From an uncultured Pelosinus sp. (GTDB lineage Bacteria > Bacillota > Negativicutes > UMGS1260): a stretch of DNA of 45,006 nucleotides. The translations under genes were made by a program, and so were the position numbers. The notes under the pieces are model-generated. The model was not told the DNA's origin. It ran no database searches and saw only the letters and a list, made by a program, of their open reading frames with translations. The stretch is taken from assembly GCA_900550105.1 (NCBI GenBank), contig URQW01000017.1:1-45006 (forward strand), read 5' to 3'. The number at the start of each line of letters is the position of its first letter. The first letter of the stretch is position 1. Positions 41,216 to 45,006 of this stretch are shown here, piece by piece.

Positions 41216-42670
41216 ATGGATGATCAATATATGGCAAGTTATGTTTTTAGTAAAGAAATAACAAAGGCTTTAAATATGTTGGGGTATCAGACTCTTACTA
41301 CAGTTCAGGAAAAAGTAATACCCTTAGTTTTAGCGCAACAAGATATTATCGTAAGATCTCAAACGGGGAGTGGTAAGACAGCGGCTTTTGCCATTCCGGT
41401 TTGTGAAAAACTTCAAATAGAGCAGAAAAATCCCCAAGTACTAGTTCTTACGCCGACTAGAGAATTGGCGGTACAATTAAAGCAGGAGATTTCCAATATC
41501 GGGAGATTTAGAGGCGTGAGATGTGCTGCCGTTTTTGGCAGACAAGCTATGGAAATGCAAAGACGAGAATTAAGGCAAAGAGTCCATGTTATTGTTGGTA
41601 CGCCAGGGAGAACCTTAGATCATATTGAAAGAAAGCATATGAATTTGGCAGAAGTACGGTATCTAATTATTGATGAAGCAGATAAAATGCTCGATATGGG
41701 GTTTATCGAACAGGTGGAAGCGATTATCAAAGTATTACCTGCCAATAGGCTCACGCTGTTGTTTTCTGCTACAATGTCAGATCGGATTCAGGAAATTTGC
41801 CAGCAATATATGAAAGATCCGATCACAATAGAAGTTGCTTCAACAAGTCCGAGTGTGGAAAATATTCGGCAGGCTTATTATGAAGTAGAAGAAGCTGGCA
41901 AGTTACAGCTAATTACTGAAATCACCTACATGGAAAGACCTGCTAGTTGCATCCTTTTCTGTAATACCAGAGACAAAGTAGAAGCTGTTATTCAGCATAT
42001 GAAGCAGGCGGGGTACTCTTGTCAAAGCTTGCACGGAGGAATGGAACAAAAGGATCGGCTCAAAGCTATTCAGAATTTTAAACGGGGAGAATTCCAATTT
42101 CTTGTTGCGACAGATGTGGCGGCAAGGGGAATTCATGTCGACGATATATCGCTAGTAATCAATTATGATATGCCCTTCGATACGGAAAGCTATGTTCATC
42201 GAATTGGCAGGACAGGATGAGCGGGCAAGACAGGGGCGGCTATTACTTTTGTAACTAATAATGAATATAAGCTTTTACACGAACTAGAGGAGTATATTCA
42301 TTATAAGATTCCGCAGCAAGAAATCCCGACAGCCGAGAAAGTAGCAGAGGGAAAAGTGATTTTTAATAAGGGTGAGAAAAGGGAACCTGTACTAAAAATT
42401 GATAAGAGCGAAAAACTAAATCGACACATTACTAGAATTCGCATCAATGCAGGTAAGAAGACGAAGCTAAGGCCAGGCGATATATTGGGAGCCATTACCG
42501 CCATTGATGGTATTAGCGGAAGCGATATTGGTATTATCGATATTCAAGATACTTGTTCTTATGTAGAGATTCTTGGGGATAAGGGCGAGCTTGTCATGAA
42601 GGCGCTTTTGGTAACCAAGATAAAAGGCAAGCTACATAAGATCAAGGAAGTGGGATTTTCAAAGTGGTAA
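41216..42670 (+). pseudogene. DbpA-like DEAD-box RNA helicase with in-frame TGA
   Basis: A 484-codon frame encoding a DEAD-box helicase: Q motif, SQTGSGKT (Walker A), TPTRELA, IDEADKMLDMGF, LFSATM, and ATDVAARGIHVDD. Motif VI reads HRIGRTG, then TGA (42218-42220), then AGKTGAA. The stop replaces the essential Arg and would arise from CGA by one C-to-T change. The same frame continues to 42670 and encodes a DbpA-type RNA-binding domain, about RIRINAGKKTKLRPGDILG. The truncated 334-residue product lacks motif VI's Arg and the RNA-binding domain. Either a recent pseudogene or a sequence error. Confidence 0.8.
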
Positions 42671-42731
42671 TGGTTTTTAAAAAGAGTGTGTAAACTCGGA
42701 AGAGCTGAAATGTAGAGAGGAAACGTAAAGT

Positions 42732-43889
42732 ATGAGCGCTAATGGGTTAACAGAAAGAGAGTTTGCCGAGATTGTTGCAAAAAATGGTGGACGTGTTTTT
42801 AGAGTGGGTGGTTCAGTTCGCGATCAGTTTATGGGAAGGCCGTCGAAGGATATTGACTATAGTGTTGTTGGCATGGTGAGGAAGAACTTTCAAATGTTGT
42901 TTCCCGAAGCGGAGGATATTGGCAAGGCTTTTCCCGTGTTTCACTTAGTGATCGGCGGTGTAAAACGCGAAGTTGCTTTTGCACGCACTGAGCAAAAAGT
43001 AGGCAGCGGCTACAAAGGCTTTAAAATATCAGCGAAGCCCAAGATTACGATTGAAGAAGATCTCTTTAGACGTGATACTACGGTAAATTCTATGGCCTTG
43101 GATATTTTAACAGGAGAAATTATCGATCCTTTCCAGGGGAGAAAGGACATAGACGCCAAGGTTCTTAGAGCGACAGGACAGCATTTTTCTGATGATCCAA
43201 TGCGCGCTTTGCGATTGGCCGCACAATCTGCCCGTTTGGGTTTTGCCATCGACGGCGATACGCTCTCGCTTGCTAGAGCGGCGCAAGCAGAGCTTGCTCA
43301 TGAGCCTGTAGAGCGAGTGATTCATGAATTGAAAGTCGTTTTGGCGGAAGCGCCGGAGCCAGGTCAATTTTTTCGGGTTCTGGAAAAAACTGATTTATTG
43401 CAGAGCATATTTAATGAGGTCGCAGCTTTGTCTTTTGGCGAATTTGAAAAAATAATGGCTGTGCTAGATTCTATAGCAAAAGCTACACAAAATTCAAAGG
43501 TGAGGTTTGCAACGCTAGGCTTAGTGCTAGATAAAGAGCGTTTAGAAGTATGGAATGATAGAATGACACTGCCTGGCGGCTGGCTGGAGGCGGCCGTTAC
43601 GGTCAGCCAGGTCATTGGCATTTTAAAACATCCCACGCCAGAGAAGATCGTAGATACCATTAATAAATTAAGGCGTGGTTCTCTTACCATCGAAGAGTTT
43701 GATCTTATTACTAGATCAGCAAAGTTACAGATTCCTCAATTAGAACCACTAAAGGCTGTAATGGTCTTACCTAAAGGTGTAGTTGCTCCTGCGACTTTAC
43801 AAGGGAAAGAAATTGGTGCATGGTGGCGAGAGCAGTATGTGACGGTAATCGCTAAACAATTACATTCAGGTGATTCATGTACACTTTAA
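42732..43889 (+). CDS. tRNA nucleotidyltransferase/poly(A) polymerase-family protein
   Basis: A 385-residue class II nucleotidyltransferase. VFRVGGSVRDQFMGRPSKDIDYSVVG carries the Gly-Ser and Asp-x-Asp catalytic motifs. DLFRRDTTVNSMAL, DPFQGRKDIDAKVLRATG and DDPMRALRLAAQSARLGF are the following conserved blocks. It probably adds or repairs the CCA end of tRNA. The four tRNAs here encode CCA, so repair is the likelier job. GAGAGG precedes the ATG at slightly long spacing. It overlaps the frame, but not the chosen start, of the next gene. Confidence 0.88.
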   Translation: MSANGLTEREFAEIVAKNGGRVFRVGGSVRDQFMGRPSKDIDYSVVGMVRKNFQMLFPEAEDIGKAFPVFHLVIGGVKREVAFARTEQKVGSGYKGFKISAKPKITIEEDLFRRDTTVNSMALDILTGEIIDPFQGRKDIDAKVLRATGQHFSDDPMRALRLAAQSARLGFAIDGDTLSLARAAQAELAHEPVERVIHELKVVLAEAPEPGQFFRVLEKTDLLQSIFNEVAALSFGEFEKIMAVLDSIAKATQNSKVRFATLGLVLDKERLEVWNDRMTLPGGWLEAAVTVSQVIGILKHPTPEKIVDTINKLRRGSLTIEEFDLITRSAKLQIPQLEPLKAVMVLPKGVVAPATLQGKEIGAWWREQYVTVIAKQLHSGDSCTL

Positions 43890-43902
43890 GGAGATGCGAT
43901 AT

Positions 43903-44562
43903 ATGGCTCTAGTTTATTTTCCTAGCTGTAAATTTACTGCCGGATATCCGGAAACTGCAAAACAGGTAGCGGAATATATTCGTAATCGCTATGATATGAC
44001 CATAACTGGGTGCTGTCGAGGCAATCTGCAATTATTAACAAAAGAAGATACTGCAGTATGTATTTGTAATACGTGTTCTGCCTTTTGTGATGAATCTTCC
44101 AAAGCACGTAAAGTGGTTTCAATTTGGGAACTGATTGTACAAGATGCACAATTCCCTTTTCCTAACTATCATGGCGAAGCGATAACGCTACAGGACTGTT
44201 GGCGTGCTTATGACAAACGGTCCGAGCAAGAGGCTGTTCGTGAGCTTATGAGTAAAATGAATATTCAGATCGTTGAACTTCCAGAAAACTATGATGAAAC
44301 TCGTTTTTGTGGCACTAGTATTTTGCAGATACCGCCTACTTACTATAACGAGTTTGCTCCTAAACGGTTTGGTGAGAATCTTCCCCCAAAACTCTTTCAA
44401 CCGTACACTGATGAAGCAAAGGTTGCGAGCATGAAAAGCCACTTTAACGCTATTACGACAGAGAAGGTGGCCTGTTACTGCGTAGCTTGCGCCAATGGAA
44501 TCAATCTTGGCGGGAAAAAGTCAGTCCATGTAATGGAACTTTTATTTTCTACCATAAGATAA
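43903..44562 (+). CDS. Cysteine-rich protein, CCG-like domain
   Basis: A 219-residue protein rich in cysteine. PSCKFTAGYPE at the start and TGCCRG about 30 residues later recall the CCG (heterodisulfide-reductase HdrB-type) pattern. It is followed by CICNTCSAFC, an isolated FCGT and a C-terminal CYCVACANG. These suggest one or two iron-sulfur or zinc sites. No membrane segments. ATG 43903 is selected because AAGGAG at 43889-43894 is correctly spaced; the longer frame overlaps the preceding gene. I cannot assign a reaction. Confidence 0.7.
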   Translation: MALVYFPSCKFTAGYPETAKQVAEYIRNRYDMTITGCCRGNLQLLTKEDTAVCICNTCSAFCDESSKARKVVSIWELIVQDAQFPFPNYHGEAITLQDCWRAYDKRSEQEAVRELMSKMNIQIVELPENYDETRFCGTSILQIPPTYYNEFAPKRFGENLPPKLFQPYTDEAKVASMKSHFNAITTEKVACYCVACANGINLGGKKSVHVMELLFSTIR

Positions 44563-44577
44563 ATTCCCCAAAAGTGG

Positions 44578-44611
44578 AGAGCCATGCGTGATACATGGTT
44601 CTTTTTTTATG
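44578..44611 (+). terminator. Intrinsic terminator
   Basis: AGAGCCATG and CATGGTTCT pair (one G-T) around a short loop, followed by seven T. Confidence 0.88.
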
Positions 44612-44680
44612 TTTTATAGGACTTAGATAAGCAAGAGTAGAATTTATACAATGAATTCAAATCATGAGGAGTGAGCGGCA

Positions 44681-45006
44681 GTGGAATTAGATCTGAGGTC
44701 CATAAAAATCAATGAATTGATTGCTTGTAAAGATTTAGATTTTTGGATCATGTTTGATTTAGTTCCTATACCGATTTTTGTAAAAGATTATAGTGGAACT
44801 TATATGGGATGTAATAAAGCATATGAAAAATTTATGGGTTTAAGTAAAGAAGCTATTATTGGAAAATCGGCCTACGATCTAGTTCCCAAGGAATATGCTG
44901 ATTTATATCAATTTAAAGACGAAGAACTCTTTGAAAAAGAAGAAGTGCAAGTCTATGAGAATTCCTTTAGTGTCGATGGAAAAGCTCGGCATGTTGTTTT
45001 TCATAA
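44681..45006 (+). CDS. PAS-domain protein, 3' end cut by the window
   Basis: A GTG start behind GAGGAG opens a frame that stays open to the end of the window (108 codons). Residues about 20-108 form a PAS domain: FDLVPIPIFVKDYSGTYMGCNKAYEKF, then GLSKEAIIGKSAYDLVP and a FSVDGKARHVVF strand. Such N-terminal PAS domains usually precede a histidine kinase, diguanylate cyclase or a sigma-54 activator; the output domain lies outside the window. Confidence 0.75.
   Translation, partial: MELDLRSIKINELIACKDLDFWIMFDLVPIPIFVKDYSGTYMGCNKAYEKFMGLSKEAIIGKSAYDLVPKEYADLYQFKDEELFEKEEVQVYENSFSVDGKARHVVFH

Noticed and set aside
42218..42220. TGA in the helicase as a selenocysteine codon
   Set aside because: The position is an essential arginine in this family and no convincing SECIS-like hairpin follows; a C-to-T nonsense change is simpler.

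Overview
The window looks like a chromosomal segment of an anaerobic member of the Bacillota, most probably a Negativicutes/Sporomusaceae-type bacterium. This is inferred from the gene content (ATP-independent citrate fermentation, a fused CitX-CitG, NiaR, a CadC-type repressor), strong GGAGG ribosome binding sites, frequent GTG/TTG starts and intrinsic terminators. No rRNA or other taxonomic marker is present, so the family is a guess.

Region 1 (1-18450) is a tricarboxylate/dicarboxylate fermentation island. It holds a DASS-type transporter and a CitA/CitB-like two-component pair. These are followed by a fused citXG gene and citrate lyase citDEF. A second, convergent CitA/CitB-like pair lies opposite a 2-hydroxycarboxylate (CitS-type) transporter. 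Next come a GntR/FCD regulator, a DcuC-family transporter, a YbhJ-like aconitase-family hydratase and an oxaloacetate decarboxylase alpha/PycB-type carboxyltransferase. Near-identical 15-bp dyads of the form GGTATAC-N-GTATACC lie before citD, before dcuC, before the carboxyltransferase and, in degenerate form, before the GntR gene. This points to one local GntR regulon that would take citrate or aconitate through oxaloacetate to pyruvate. citC (lyase ligase) and a biotin carrier are not in the window.

Region 2 (18450-27800) is ordinary housekeeping sequence: an EVE-domain protein, spermidine synthase, an M29 aminopeptidase, a tRNA-Asn/Glu/Val cluster, a LUD-domain protein, a K+ channel with RCK domains, NiaR, two MFS transporters (the second NiaP-like, with a NiaR-type operator in its leader) and a zinc-ribbon membrane protein. 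Between the zinc-ribbon gene and a minus-strand tRNA-Arg lies a compact, unlisted locus (about 27300-27590). It has a 33-codon ORF with an extended Shine-Dalgarno, its own promoter, a 5' hairpin and a terminator, plus a predicted antisense transcript. Its architecture resembles a type I toxin-antitoxin locus, and it is the best candidate here for something undescribed.

Region 3 (28060-36570) is accessory: a type I restriction-modification operon (hsdM-hsdS-hsdR), a GNAT acetyltransferase, a carboxymuconolactone-decarboxylase-like protein with a Crp/Fnr regulator, and a small HEPN-like protein whose leader carries two perfect hairpins. A 35-codon ORF resembling the start of a glutamine amidotransferase follows.

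Region 4 (36568-39280) is a metal-resistance module. A CadC-type ArsR repressor is divergent from a stand-alone HMA protein and a P1B-ATPase that lacks its own HMA domain. Three 18-bp operators lie between them, one exactly filling the -35/-10 spacer. Region 5 (39500-45006) holds an orphan histidine kinase, a DbpA-like DEAD-box helicase broken by a single TGA in motif VI, a tRNA nucleotidyltransferase-like protein, a cysteine-rich protein and the start of a PAS-domain protein cut by the window edge.
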